From contig NZ_JARWAC010000010.1 in NCBI RefSeq assembly GCF_029846175.1, positions 186,001 through 250,000 on the forward strand: 64,000 nucleotides of DNA, written 5' to 3'. Position numbers and translations under genes: made by a program. Under the pieces are notes generated by a model. The model did no database searches and was not told the origin of the DNA. It worked only from the letters and a program-made list of their open reading frames with translations. The number at the start of each line of letters is the position of its first letter. Position 1 is the stretch's first letter. Shown in pieces: positions 24,789-32,840 of this stretch. Origin of the DNA: Sphaerisporangium sp. TRM90804. GTDB lineage: Bacteria > Actinomycetota > Actinomycetes > Streptosporangiales > Streptosporangiaceae.

Positions 24789-25832
24789 ATGCGGTACGCG
24801 GACACGTACATCAGCGGAGTGGGAGCCTTCCTCCCCAGGAACGTCGTCAGCGTCGAGAAGGCCGTCGCCAAGGGCTGGTATCCGGCCGAAGAGGCGGAGC
24901 TGCACAACCTGGCCGGGGCGGCGGTGGCCGGTGACGTACCGGCTCCGGAGATGGCCCTGCACGCGGCGCGGAGCGCGCTCAAGCGCAGCGGACGGGCGCC
25001 GGGCGAGCTGAATCTGCTCCTGTACGCCTCGACGTGGCACCAGGGACCGGACGGCTGGCCGCCGCACGCCTACCTGCAGCGGCATCTCGCCGGCGGGGAC
25101 GTCCTGGCCACCGAGATCCGGCAGGGCTGCAACGGGATGTTCATCGCCCTGGAACTCGCGGCCGGTCACCTGGGCGCCGATCCCGGACGGCGGGCCGCCC
25201 TGCTGGTCGCCGCCGACAACTACGGCACCCCGCTGATGGACCGGTGGCGGATGGGCCCCGGCTACATCGGCGGGGACGCCGCCAGCGCGCTCGTGCTCAC
25301 CAGGGAGACGGGGTTCGCGCGCCTGATGTCGGTCTGCACGACGACGGTGGTCGAGGCCGAGGAACTGCACCGGGGCAGCGAGCCCCTGTTCCCCCCGGGC
25401 GTCACGGTCGGGCGCCGGATGAGCTTCGCGGCCAGGAACGAGCAGTTCCGGCAGCAGGTCATGCCCAGGGGCGAGGCCACGGCGGCGCTGTTCACCATCC
25501 AGCGGGCGCTGATGGAGGTCGTCGAGCGCGCGCTGAGCGAGAGCGGGATCGAGGCCCGCGCCCTCGCCCGGGTGGCGTTCATGAACTACTCCGAAGAGAT
25601 CGTCGAACAGCGGTGCATGGCCATGCTCGACCTGCCCATGTCCCGCTCGACCTGGGCCTACGGCCGCACCATCGGCCACTGCGGGGCCAGCGACCAGGTC
25701 CTTTCCCTCGACCACCTGCTCATGACCGGGCAACTGGGTCCCGGCGACCACATGCTGATGCTCGGCACCGGGCCGGGAGTGACCGTCTCCAGCGCCGTGA
25801 TCAAGATCATCGACAATCCTCAGTGGGCCTGA
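24789..25832 (+). CDS. KAS III-like acyltransferase, second copy (ChlB6-type)
   Basis: The 347-residue paralogue of the gene at 23469 has Cys114 (RQGCNGMFIALELAA) and GHCGASD at the C-terminal active-site loop. Where the first protein has His in LPHGR, this one has Asn (AFMNYSEE), so the two should differ in mechanism or acceptor. Such a second KAS III-like enzyme typically moves the aryl group from the carrier protein onto the final alcohol or sugar acceptor, but no acceptor biosynthesis gene is present in this window. The ATG lies behind GGGGCGAGGG, 19 bp after the ACP gene, and the PKS gene follows by 21 bp. Confidence 0.82.
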   Translation: MRYADTYISGVGAFLPRNVVSVEKAVAKGWYPAEEAELHNLAGAAVAGDVPAPEMALHAARSALKRSGRAPGELNLLLYASTWHQGPDGWPPHAYLQRHLAGGDVLATEIRQGCNGMFIALELAAGHLGADPGRRAALLVAADNYGTPLMDRWRMGPGYIGGDAASALVLTRETGFARLMSVCTTTVVEAEELHRGSEPLFPPGVTVGRRMSFAARNEQFRQQVMPRGEATAALFTIQRALMEVVERALSESGIEARALARVAFMNYSEEIVEQRCMAMLDLPMSRSTWAYGRTIGHCGASDQVLSLDHLLMTGQLGPGDHMLMLGTGPGVTVSSAVIKIIDNPQWA

Positions 25833-25853
25833 ACCGAAGGGAAACGAACGCAG

Positions 25854-28800
25854 ATGGTCGACAGTCCGCGCGGAGTCCGGGTGGAACCAGTGGCGGTGAT
25901 CGGGGTCGGATGCCGCCTTCCCGGTGACGTCCGCTCACCGGACGAGTTCTGGGACCTGCTGCGCGCCGGCCGGAACACGACCCGGCCGCTGCCCGCCGAA
26001 CGCTGGCGCCAGTACGAGAACCGGAGCCCGGAACACGCCGCCGCGCTGCGCGACGCCGTGCGTCACGGCAGCTTCCTGAGCGACATCGAGGGCTTCGACG
26101 CGGAGTTCTTCGGCCTGTCGCCCCGCGAGGCCGAGCTGATGGACCCGCAGCAGCGGATCCTGATGGAGACCACGTGGGAGGCCCTGGAGAACGCCGGCCT
26201 GCCGCCGCACGAGCTGGCCGGCACCGACGCCGGGGTGTTCATGGGGGTCTGCACCGCCGACTACGGAGGCAGCCTCCTGGAGGACCTGCCCCAGATCGAG
26301 GCGTGGACCGGGATCGGGGCGGCGACCTGCGCCGTCGCCAACCGCATCTCCTACTCCCTGGACCTGCGCGGCCCCAGCATGGCGATCGACACGGCCTGCT
26401 CGGCGTCGCTGGTCGCGCTGCACCTGGCCGCGCAGAGCCTGCGGCTCGGCGAGAGCGACGTCGCCCTCGCCGGCGGCGTCAACCTGCTGGTCACCCCGGG
26501 CCAGACCCTCACGCTCGGCACGGCCGGAGCCCTGGCCCCCGACGGCCGGTCCAAGTCGTTCGACGCGTCGGCCGACGGCTACGGACGCGGCGAGGGCTGC
26601 GGCGTGGTCGTGCTCAAGCGGCTGTCCGACGCGCGGCGTGACGGCGACCGGATCCTCGCGCTCGTCATCGGCAGCGCCGTGAACCAGGACGGGCACACCA
26701 ACGGCATCATGGCCCCGTGCGGCGAGGCCCAGGCACACGTGATGGCACGGGCCTGCCGGCAGGCGGGCGTCGCGCCGTCCACCGTCGACTACATCGAGGC
26801 GCACGGCACCGGCACCCGGCTCGGCGACCCGCTTGAGGCGGGGGCACTCTCCTCCGTGTACGGCGCGCGGCGACCCGCCGGCGACCCGTGCCTCATCGGC
26901 TCGGTCAAGTCCAACATCGGTCACCTCGAAGGCGCCGCCGGCATCGCCGGCGTCATCAAGGCGGTGCTCGCCCTCGACCGCGGTGAGATCCCTCCGACCG
27001 TGCTGACCACCCTCAACCCGGCCGTCCCGTGGGAGACCTCGGGCCTGCGCGTGGTGACCGGCCGATCGGCCTGGCCGGAGCGCGACCACCCCCGCAGGGC
27101 GGGCGTCTCCAGCTTCGGGTACGGCGGCACGGTCGCGCACATCGTGCTCGAGCAGGCTCCCGCGGCCCCGGAGACGCCCCGGGGCCGGGGGACGGGGGAG
27201 CGGCTGTTCCCGCTGTCGGCCGCGTCGGAGCGGGCTCTGCGGCAGTACGCGGGCACGCTCGCCGATCACCTCGGCGACGGGCTGGACCTGGCGTCGGCGG
27301 GGCACACGCTGGCGCTCCGGCGCACCCATCTGGCCCGTCGCGCCGTCGTGGTCGCGGCGGACGAGGCCGAGCTGGCGGCCGGCCTGCGCAGGCTCGCGCA
27401 GGACGTGCCGGCCGAGGCCGTCCTCACCGGTGACGTGCTGCCCGAGCCCGGCCCCGGACCGGTCTGGGTCTTCTCCGGGCAGGGCTGCCAGTGGCGCGGG
27501 ATGGGGCGGGAGCTGCTCGCCGTGCCGGAGTTCGCGTCCCTGGTCGACGAGGTGGAGCCGATCTTCGTGGAGGAGATCGGCTTCAGCCCCCGGCAGGTCC
27601 TGGCCGACGGCGATCTCGACACCATCGACCGCGTGCAGACCATGATCTTCGTGATGCAGCTGGGCCTCGCCCGGCTCTGGAACGCCTACGGGGTCGCTCC
27701 GAAGGCCGTCATCGGCCACTCCGTCGGCGAGATCGCGGCGGCGGTGACGGCCGGCGCGATGACCGTCGCCGACGGCGCCCGCCTGATCTGCCGCCGCTCC
27801 CGGCTGCTGCGCCAGGCCGAGGGCAAGGGAGCCATGGTGATGGTCGACATGTCCTTCGAGGAGGCGGCGCAGAGGCTGGCCGGCCGTACCGACCTCGTGG
27901 CGGCGATCTCGTCGGCACCCGGCTCGACCGTGCTGTCCGGCGACGTCGCCGCGGTCGAGGAGGTGGTGAACGAGTGGCCGGTCGAGGGCATCGTGGTGCG
28001 GCGGGTGGCGTCGGACGTCGCCTTCCACAGCCCCCACATGGACCCCCTGGCCGTCGAACTGGCCGCCGCCACCGCCGATCTCTCGTTCGGGGCGCCTCGC
28101 ATCCCCATGTACACGACCGCGCTGGCGGACCCCCGGTCGACGCCCGTCCTGGACGGCGCCTACTGGGCGGCGAACCTCCGGGCCCCCGTACGGCTGGTCG
28201 CGGCGACGACGGCCGCGGCGCAGGACGGCCACCGCGTGTTCCTGGAGATCTCCCCGCACCCCGTGGTAGCGCACTCGGTGACCGAGACGCTCTCGGAGAA
28301 CGGGTTCGAGGACGTGTTCGTCGGCACGTCGCTGCGCCGGAACCAGCCGGAGCCGCGGACCTTCCTCGTCGCGCTGGGCACGGCGCACTGTCACGGCGTC
28401 GACGTGGACTGGAGCCGGCTGCAGCCGTCCGGCGGCCTGGCCGATCTGCCGCCGTACGCCTGGCAGCACCGCCGCCACTGGCGCGAGGTGTACACCGAGG
28501 ACGGCAACCGAGGACACGACGTGGGCTCCCACACCCTGCTCGGAGCCGGGACCGGCCTGGCGGGCAGCCGGACCCGGGTGTGGCGGACCAGCCTGGAGGA
28601 CGCCAACCGGCCCTACCCGGGCAGCCACACCCTCAACGGGGTCGAGATCGTGCCCGCCGCCGTGCTGGTCAACACGTTCCTGCGGGCGGCCGAGGAGGAG
28701 GACGTCACGCTCACCGACGTGGAGATGTCGCATCCGCTGATGACCGCGCAACGCAGGCAGATCCAGGTCGTGCACGAACCTCCGGCGGTACGGCTCGCGG

Positions 28801-29657
28801 CCCGTACACCGGCGGGGCCCGGCGAGCCGGAACCCGCCTGGCTGGTGCACGTCACCGCGGACGTGGCCGCTCCGGGCCAGGTCAAGCCCGACGTGCTGCC
28901 GGACGCCGGCGCTCTGGCCCCGATCGATCCCGGGTTCGTGCACAAGCGGCTGGCCGCCGTCGGCGTGCCCTCGACGGGCTTCGACTGGACGATCGAGACG
29001 CTGCTGGGCGCGGACGGCGAGCTGCGGGCCACGGTCCGCACCGCGGACCCGGAGAGCTGGGCGCCGGCGCTGGACGCGGTGATGTCCATAGCCCCCTGCG
29101 TGTTCCCCGGCGATCCGGTGCTGCGCATGGTCGTGCACATCGACGAGGTGGTGCTGACCGGCTCCCCGCCCTCGACGGTGATCATCGACGCGGCCGTGGA
29201 CCCGGCCGTCGACGACACCGTCCAGGCTCTCCTGGCCGACGTGGACGGCAGGGTGGTGGGACACCTCACCGGACTCCGCTACCCGGTGATCGACGCGCCG
29301 GCCCCGGCCGAGGAGGATCTGCGGGGGCCCGCGGAGTCGTTCGCCGGCGTGGCGCCCGAGGAGCTGCGCGAGCGCGTCCTGCCCGAGATCCGCGCGGAGA
29401 TCGCGGCCGTGATGAGGCTGGCCCCCGAGGACCTGGCGATCCGGCGTCCCCTCGTCGAGCAAGGGCTGGACTCGGTGATGACCGTGATGGTCCGGCGGCG
29501 CCTGGAGAAGCGCTTCGGCCGCCGTCTCCCCGCGACCCTGCTGTGGCAGCAGCCCACCATCTCCGCCATCGCGGACCACCTGGCGGGGCTTCTCGCGACT
29601 CCGAGGCCGGACGCGGCGGTGACCGCTCCCGAGAGCATGCCCGCGATCGGGGGCTGA
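25854..29657 (+). CDS. Iterative type I polyketide synthase, KS-AT-DH-ACP (orsellinic-acid-synthase-like)
   Basis: A single-module protein of 1267 residues. KS (about 8-430): active-site Cys182 in DTACSASL, with EAHGTGTRLGDP and KSNIGHLEGA. AT (about 535-840): start VWVFSGQGCQW, Ser623 in GHSVGE, and VAFHSPHMD, whose AFH fits malonyl-CoA. DH/thioester-hydrolase-type hot-dog (about 880-1165): HTLNGVEIVP with His925, and an Asp in PALDAVMSIAP. ACP (about 1180-1255): GLDSVMT with Ser1207. No ketoreductase, enoylreductase or thioesterase is present. This layout is that of AviM/CalO5-type orsellinic acid synthases, so a tetraketide cyclised to an aromatic acid is expected. The absent thioesterase agrees with off-loading by the KAS III-like partners. 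Confidence 0.9.
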   Translation: MVDSPRGVRVEPVAVIGVGCRLPGDVRSPDEFWDLLRAGRNTTRPLPAERWRQYENRSPEHAAALRDAVRHGSFLSDIEGFDAEFFGLSPREAELMDPQQRILMETTWEALENAGLPPHELAGTDAGVFMGVCTADYGGSLLEDLPQIEAWTGIGAATCAVANRISYSLDLRGPSMAIDTACSASLVALHLAAQSLRLGESDVALAGGVNLLVTPGQTLTLGTAGALAPDGRSKSFDASADGYGRGEGCGVVVLKRLSDARRDGDRILALVIGSAVNQDGHTNGIMAPCGEAQAHVMARACRQAGVAPSTVDYIEAHGTGTRLGDPLEAGALSSVYGARRPAGDPCLIGSVKSNIGHLEGAAGIAGVIKAVLALDRGEIPPTVLTTLNPAVPWETSGLRVVTGRSAWPERDHPRRAGVSSFGYGGTVAHIVLEQAPAAPETPRGRGTGERLFPLSAASERALRQYAGTLADHLGDGLDLASAGHTLALRRTHLARRAVVVAADEAELAAGLRRLAQDVPAEAVLTGDVLPEPGPGPVWVFSGQGCQWRGMGRELLAVPEFASLVDEVEPIFVEEIGFSPRQVLADGDLDTIDRVQTMIFVMQLGLARLWNAYGVAPKAVIGHSVGEIAAAVTAGAMTVADGARLICRRSRLLRQAEGKGAMVMVDMSFEEAAQRLAGRTDLVAAISSAPGSTVLSGDVAAVEEVVNEWPVEGIVVRRVASDVAFHSPHMDPLAVELAAATADLSFGAPRIPMYTTALADPRSTPVLDGAYWAANLRAPVRLVAATTAAAQDGHRVFLEISPHPVVAHSVTETLSENGFEDVFVGTSLRRNQPEPRTFLVALGTAHCHGVDVDWSRLQPSGGLADLPPYAWQHRRHWREVYTEDGNRGHDVGSHTLLGAGTGLAGSRTRVWRTSLEDANRPYPGSHTLNGVEIVPAAVLVNTFLRAAEEEDVTLTDVEMSHPLMTAQRRQIQVVHEPPAVRLAARTPAGPGEPEPAWLVHVTADVAAPGQVKPDVLPDAGALAPIDPGFVHKRLAAVGVPSTGFDWTIETLLGADGELRATVRTADPESWAPALDAVMSIAPCVFPGDPVLRMVVHIDEVVLTGSPPSTVIIDAAVDPAVDDTVQALLADVDGRVVGHLTGLRYPVIDAPAPAEEDLRGPAESFAGVAPEELRERVLPEIRAEIAAVMRLAPEDLAIRRPLVEQGLDSVMTVMVRRRLEKRFGRRLPATLLWQQPTISAIADHLAGLLATPRPDAAVTAPESMPAIGG

Positions 29658-29665
29658 GGCCGCCG

Positions 29666-29703
29666 CCCGGGCGGCCCGGGGGTGATCCCCCGGGCCGCCC
29701 GGG
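29666..29703 (+). terminator. Very strong terminator of the PKS operon
   Basis: A perfect 17-bp stem CCCGGGCGGCCCGGGGG with its complement, around the loop TGAT, begins 8 bp after the PKS stop codon. Confidence 0.85.
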
Positions 29704-29839
29704 TCGCGTCCGGCCGGAGCCGGCCGCACCGCCCGCCGCGTGCCGGACGAACGGCTGTCCGAGTCGCTCGCCGAGATGCGGACGTTCATCGGGACCGCGA
29801 TCCAGCTGCGCCGGAGATGCGGAAAGCGTCCAGCTACGA

Positions 29840-29874
29840 CGGTTTTGTGCCTCGTTTACCTGCGATTTTGTACC
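29840..29874 (+). promoter_or_regulatory. Direct repeat upstream of XRE regulator (candidate operator)
   Basis: CGGTTTTGTGCC (29840-29851) and CGATTTTGTACC (29863-29874) agree at 10 of 12 positions and lie 9-44 bp upstream of the regulator's ATG. Their T-rich runs are unusual at this GC content. They may be the regulator's own binding sites; this is inference. Confidence 0.4.
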
Positions 29875-29883
29875 CTGCTTCGC

Positions 29884-30735
29884 ATGAAGAGCCCACTTGG
29901 TGAGTTCCTTCGCGCTCGGCGTCAGGTCACGACCATCGAGCAGGTGGGGCTCGTGGGATCCCGCGACCGGCGGACGCCGGGACTTCGCCGGGAGGAGGTG
30001 GCCGTGCTGGCGGGGGTCAGCGTCGACTACTACACCCGGTTGGAGCAGGGCAGGGATCATCACCCCTCTGGGCAGGTGCTCGACGCGCTGGCGCGGGTCT
30101 TCCAGCTCGGCCCCGAGGCCACCGAGCACCTTCACGAACTCGCCCACCCCCGGTCGTCCAGGCGCGGGCGGTTCGGGGACGGCTACCAGGTCTGCCCGAG
30201 CGTGCTGCGACTGGTGGAGGGCTGCGACCACGTGGTGGCCTTCCTGATCAACCACCGGATGGACGTGCTGGTCAGGAACCCGCTGGCGCTGGCTCACTTC
30301 GACGGGCTGGACCACAACGACAACGTGCTGCGGATGGTCTTCCTCGATCCGGCGGCACGCGAGTTCTACGTGGACTGGGAGCGAGAGGCCAGGGCCTTCG
30401 TCGCCCACCTGCGCGCCGTGGTGGAGGGAAGCGGCAGGGACCCGTTCGCCTGCGAACTCGTCAAGGACCTCTCGCGCGAGAGTGATGACTTCCGCCGGTT
30501 CTGGGCGATGCACGAAGTGCAGCTCCGCGCTCACATGACCATTCGCTACCGCAACCCCGACGTCGGCGAGCTCACACTGCACTATGAGACGCTCCCCGTC
30601 AGCAGTTCCCCGGGCCGGTACATCGTCATAGGGCAGGCCGAGCCCGGCAGCGCCTCCGAACAGGCTCTGACCCGGCTCGCGGGCACCCGCCACCAGACCA
30701 GCGGCGTCGGGACGTGCTCACCGGGCCGGGGGTGA
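29884..30735 (+). CDS. XRE-family (MmyB-like) transcriptional regulator
   Basis: The 283-residue protein has an N-terminal helix-turn-helix (LRREEVAVLAGVSVDYYTRL, then EQGRDHHPSGQVLDALARVF) and a C-terminal MmyB-like ligand-binding domain (YQVCPSVLRLVEGCDHVVAF, and NPDVGELTLHYETLPV). Members often bind fatty-acyl-like ligands and act as local regulators. It lies 226 bp after the PKS, beyond a strong terminator, so it has its own promoter; it may or may not regulate the PKS operon. ATG 29884 is chosen because the HTH begins there; upstream codons have no family match. Confidence 0.85.
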   Translation: MKSPLGEFLRARRQVTTIEQVGLVGSRDRRTPGLRREEVAVLAGVSVDYYTRLEQGRDHHPSGQVLDALARVFQLGPEATEHLHELAHPRSSRRGRFGDGYQVCPSVLRLVEGCDHVVAFLINHRMDVLVRNPLALAHFDGLDHNDNVLRMVFLDPAAREFYVDWEREARAFVAHLRAVVEGSGRDPFACELVKDLSRESDDFRRFWAMHEVQLRAHMTIRYRNPDVGELTLHYETLPVSSSPGRYIVIGQAEPGSASEQALTRLAGTRHQTSGVGTCSPGRG

Positions 30736-30869
30736 GGAGCCGGGGCGGAGGATCCCGCCCGTGTCGAGCATGATCACGATGGAGCCCACCGGTCGCAGCC
30801 CGGCCCGGCGGCCAGGTCACCTCGTTCGCGAGCCGGTGGTGTACCGAGTCAACCGCCGGTGGAAAGGGA

Positions 30870-31508
30870 CTAGGGCTTTCCCAGCAGCCACTGGCCGAGC
30901 GTCCGGCGCGGGGGGCGCACCACCACGCGGCCGTGTGCCTTCTGGCCGACCAGTTCCACTCGCAGGGTGACCGGGGCGCCGGGGTCCGCCGGAGTGTGAC
31001 GGTGCTTGACCCTGCTGTGCACCAACTGGAGGCCGTCGGTGTCGATCACGATGCCCGGCCTCGTGACCAGCGTCAGGGTCTTTCCCGCCATGGCCACGTC
31101 GATCCGCAGGGTGTCGTGCGTGATCACCGCGTCGGTGAAGTCGAGCGTCACGTCGCAGTACGTCACCGCGAGCTCCAGCCTCCGCGGTACCACCCAGCGC
31201 CCCACACGCTCGACCGCGCCGCTGAAGACCCGTTCGATGCGGACCGTGTCCTTGACCTCCGCTCCGATGGCGCCGGCCGTGGCCGAGACGGGGGGAAGGT
31301 CGGCGGTGAGCGCGGTCAGGTCGCTGAGGGTCCGCGCCGACAGGGCGGCCTCCACGCGTTCGTCCAGCTCCTCCGCGGTCAGCAGGCCGTCACCCGCCGC
31401 GACGCGCAGTATGTCCACCACCCGGTCGCGGTTCGCGTGAGAGGCTCGCAGCTCGGGTGACGAGCCGGGGCCGGAGCTCTTTTCGGTGGGCGAGATCTCT
31501 CCCGACAT
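30870..31508 (-). CDS. DUF1707 domain protein
   Basis: The 212-residue protein contains a DUF1707 domain (ELRASHANRDRVVDILRVAA, then LLTAEELDERVEAALSARTL and LTALTADLP at about residues 20-75), followed by a beta-rich region (residues 95-200) with DTLRIDVAMAGKTLTLVTRP, similar to LiaF-like C-terminal domains. The function of these cytosolic or membrane-proximal actinobacterial proteins is unknown. There is no membrane segment. The N-terminal region is low complexity (Ser/Pro/Gly). Confidence 0.8.
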   Translation of the reverse strand: MSGEISPTEKSSGPGSSPELRASHANRDRVVDILRVAAGDGLLTAEELDERVEAALSARTLSDLTALTADLPPVSATAGAIGAEVKDTVRIERVFSGAVERVGRWVVPRRLELAVTYCDVTLDFTDAVITHDTLRIDVAMAGKTLTLVTRPGIVIDTDGLQLVHSRVKHRHTPADPGAPVTLRVELVGQKAHGRVVVRPPRRTLGQWLLGKP

Positions 31509-31606
31509 GCTTCCGTCCTGGTGCCGTCGAACCTCTCCGCGCGACGCGGGCGGCGTCGCGAGGAGAAGCCTAATCAACGAACGGAACAGGTACGCGTCGT
31601 CGCAGA

Positions 31607-32611
31607 TCAGGCGGGTTCAGTGCGGCGGCGGTCGACGCGGGTGACGGCGCGGTGAGCGTGGATCAGGGTGACGACCGCGGAGGCGGTCAGCAGGACGCCG
31701 GGGGGCAGGTAGGCCAGGGTCGAGACACCGAGGTCGGCGGGCGGGAGGCCGGACGCGGTGCGGGCCACCACGATCGCCGACAGGGCGGCGTAGCCGGCGA
31801 TGGCCGACACGACCAGCCGGAGCTGGGTGCGCCGGGTCAGGGTGGTCGCCGCCAGCAGTCCGGCCTGGATGACGAACACCTGGATCGCGTGCATGGGGAC
31901 GGAGTGGGCGAACTTCATGGCGCCCTCGGCGCCGTACGTGCTCAGCGACCGGGTGAGCGGGGTGGCGCCGGCCTCCGTCAGCGCCAGGCCGTGCGTGATC
32001 ATCCACGCGCCCACGGCCTGCGCCGCCAGCAGCGCCACCAGTCCGGCGCGGATCGCCCAGGCCATCGGCGCCGGTGCCGTGCAGCGGGCGAACGCGGCGA
32101 ACGTCATGACCGTGCTGACGAGGATGGTGAAGCCGATGGACGCCCCTCCCAGCGTGAACAGGTCGTCGTCCAGCCGCGTGGTGTCGTTGAAGTGGGAGGC
32201 GACCCCGCGCGCGTGCTGCACCGTGACCCACGCCACCTCCGCGGTGGTCGAGGCGGACAGGAGGACGGACGCGCCCCAGCCGACCCACCGCCGCACCGGC
32301 AGGTAGGTGGCGACCCAGGCCAGGGTCACGGTGGTCATGCCGAACGAGAGCCCGAAGGTCGTCGGCTTGCGCCACGACAGCGGCCCCGCCGCCGATCCGC
32401 CGACCACCGCCCAGATCGCGGCGTGCGCCAGGCCGACGACGATCAGTGCCGCGCCGGCGAGATACGCCAGGCGCTGGTATCCCGGCGCCCGGTCCCAGTG
32501 ACGTTTCAGCGCGCCTCGTCCGCCGCCGGGCGCCGGCCTCGCCGGGCCGGAGGCGGGAGCGGATCGCGGCGCGTGTCGCGGACGCGCCGGTACTGCGGTC
32601 GTGCCGGACAT
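31607..32611 (-). CDS. Integral membrane protein of unknown function
   Basis: The 334-residue protein starts with a Pro/Arg-rich cytosolic tail (about 45 residues) and then has about eight hydrophobic helices, among them YLAGAALIVVGLAHAAIWAV, LLAAQAVGAWMITHGLALTE and PPGVLLTASAVVTLIHAHRA. The motif PLSWRKPTTFGLSFGMTT and a conserved-looking MKFAHSVPMHAIQ are visible. I do not recognise the family with certainty. It is divergent from the histidine kinase at 32841 across 229 bp containing a long palindrome. Confidence 0.7.
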   Translation of the reverse strand: MSGTTAVPARPRHAPRSAPASGPARPAPGGGRGALKRHWDRAPGYQRLAYLAGAALIVVGLAHAAIWAVVGGSAAGPLSWRKPTTFGLSFGMTTVTLAWVATYLPVRRWVGWGASVLLSASTTAEVAWVTVQHARGVASHFNDTTRLDDDLFTLGGASIGFTILVSTVMTFAAFARCTAPAPMAWAIRAGLVALLAAQAVGAWMITHGLALTEAGATPLTRSLSTYGAEGAMKFAHSVPMHAIQVFVIQAGLLAATTLTRRTQLRLVVSAIAGYAALSAIVVARTASGLPPADLGVSTLAYLPPGVLLTASAVVTLIHAHRAVTRVDRRRTEPA

Positions 32612-32735
32612 CGGTGCCTCCGAAGGAGAGGTGCGGTCGGTCGTTCCAGTGCCATGAACGTAAGCCGCGGCCCGTCACGGACGGATCCCCCGCGCTTCCC
32701 GAAGTCCGGCTCACCCGCGGTGGGGAGCCGGCGAG

Positions 32736-32761
32736 CGGCGTCCCTCTAGGGAGGGACGCCG
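32736..32761. promoter_or_regulatory. Palindrome between divergent genes
   Basis: Perfect 11-bp arms CGGCGTCCCTC/GAGGGACGCCG around TAGG. As the genes on both sides (31607 minus, 32841 plus) diverge, it is not placed for termination and is better explained as a regulator-binding site or a 5' leader hairpin. The response regulator at 34100 is a candidate binder. Confidence 0.45.
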
Positions 32762-32840
32762 CACGTGCCGGGGAGAGAGGCGGCGGTGATCCCTCCGGCG
32801 GGGGAGGTCTCGCGGAGGCGGCGGCCGGATACTGGGGGCC

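Noticed and set aside
25935-29789. 1284-codon minus-strand frame opposite the PKS
   Set aside because: The composition is typical of antisense GC-rich frames (DGG, RGG, HHV patterns) and every PKS motif is on the plus strand.
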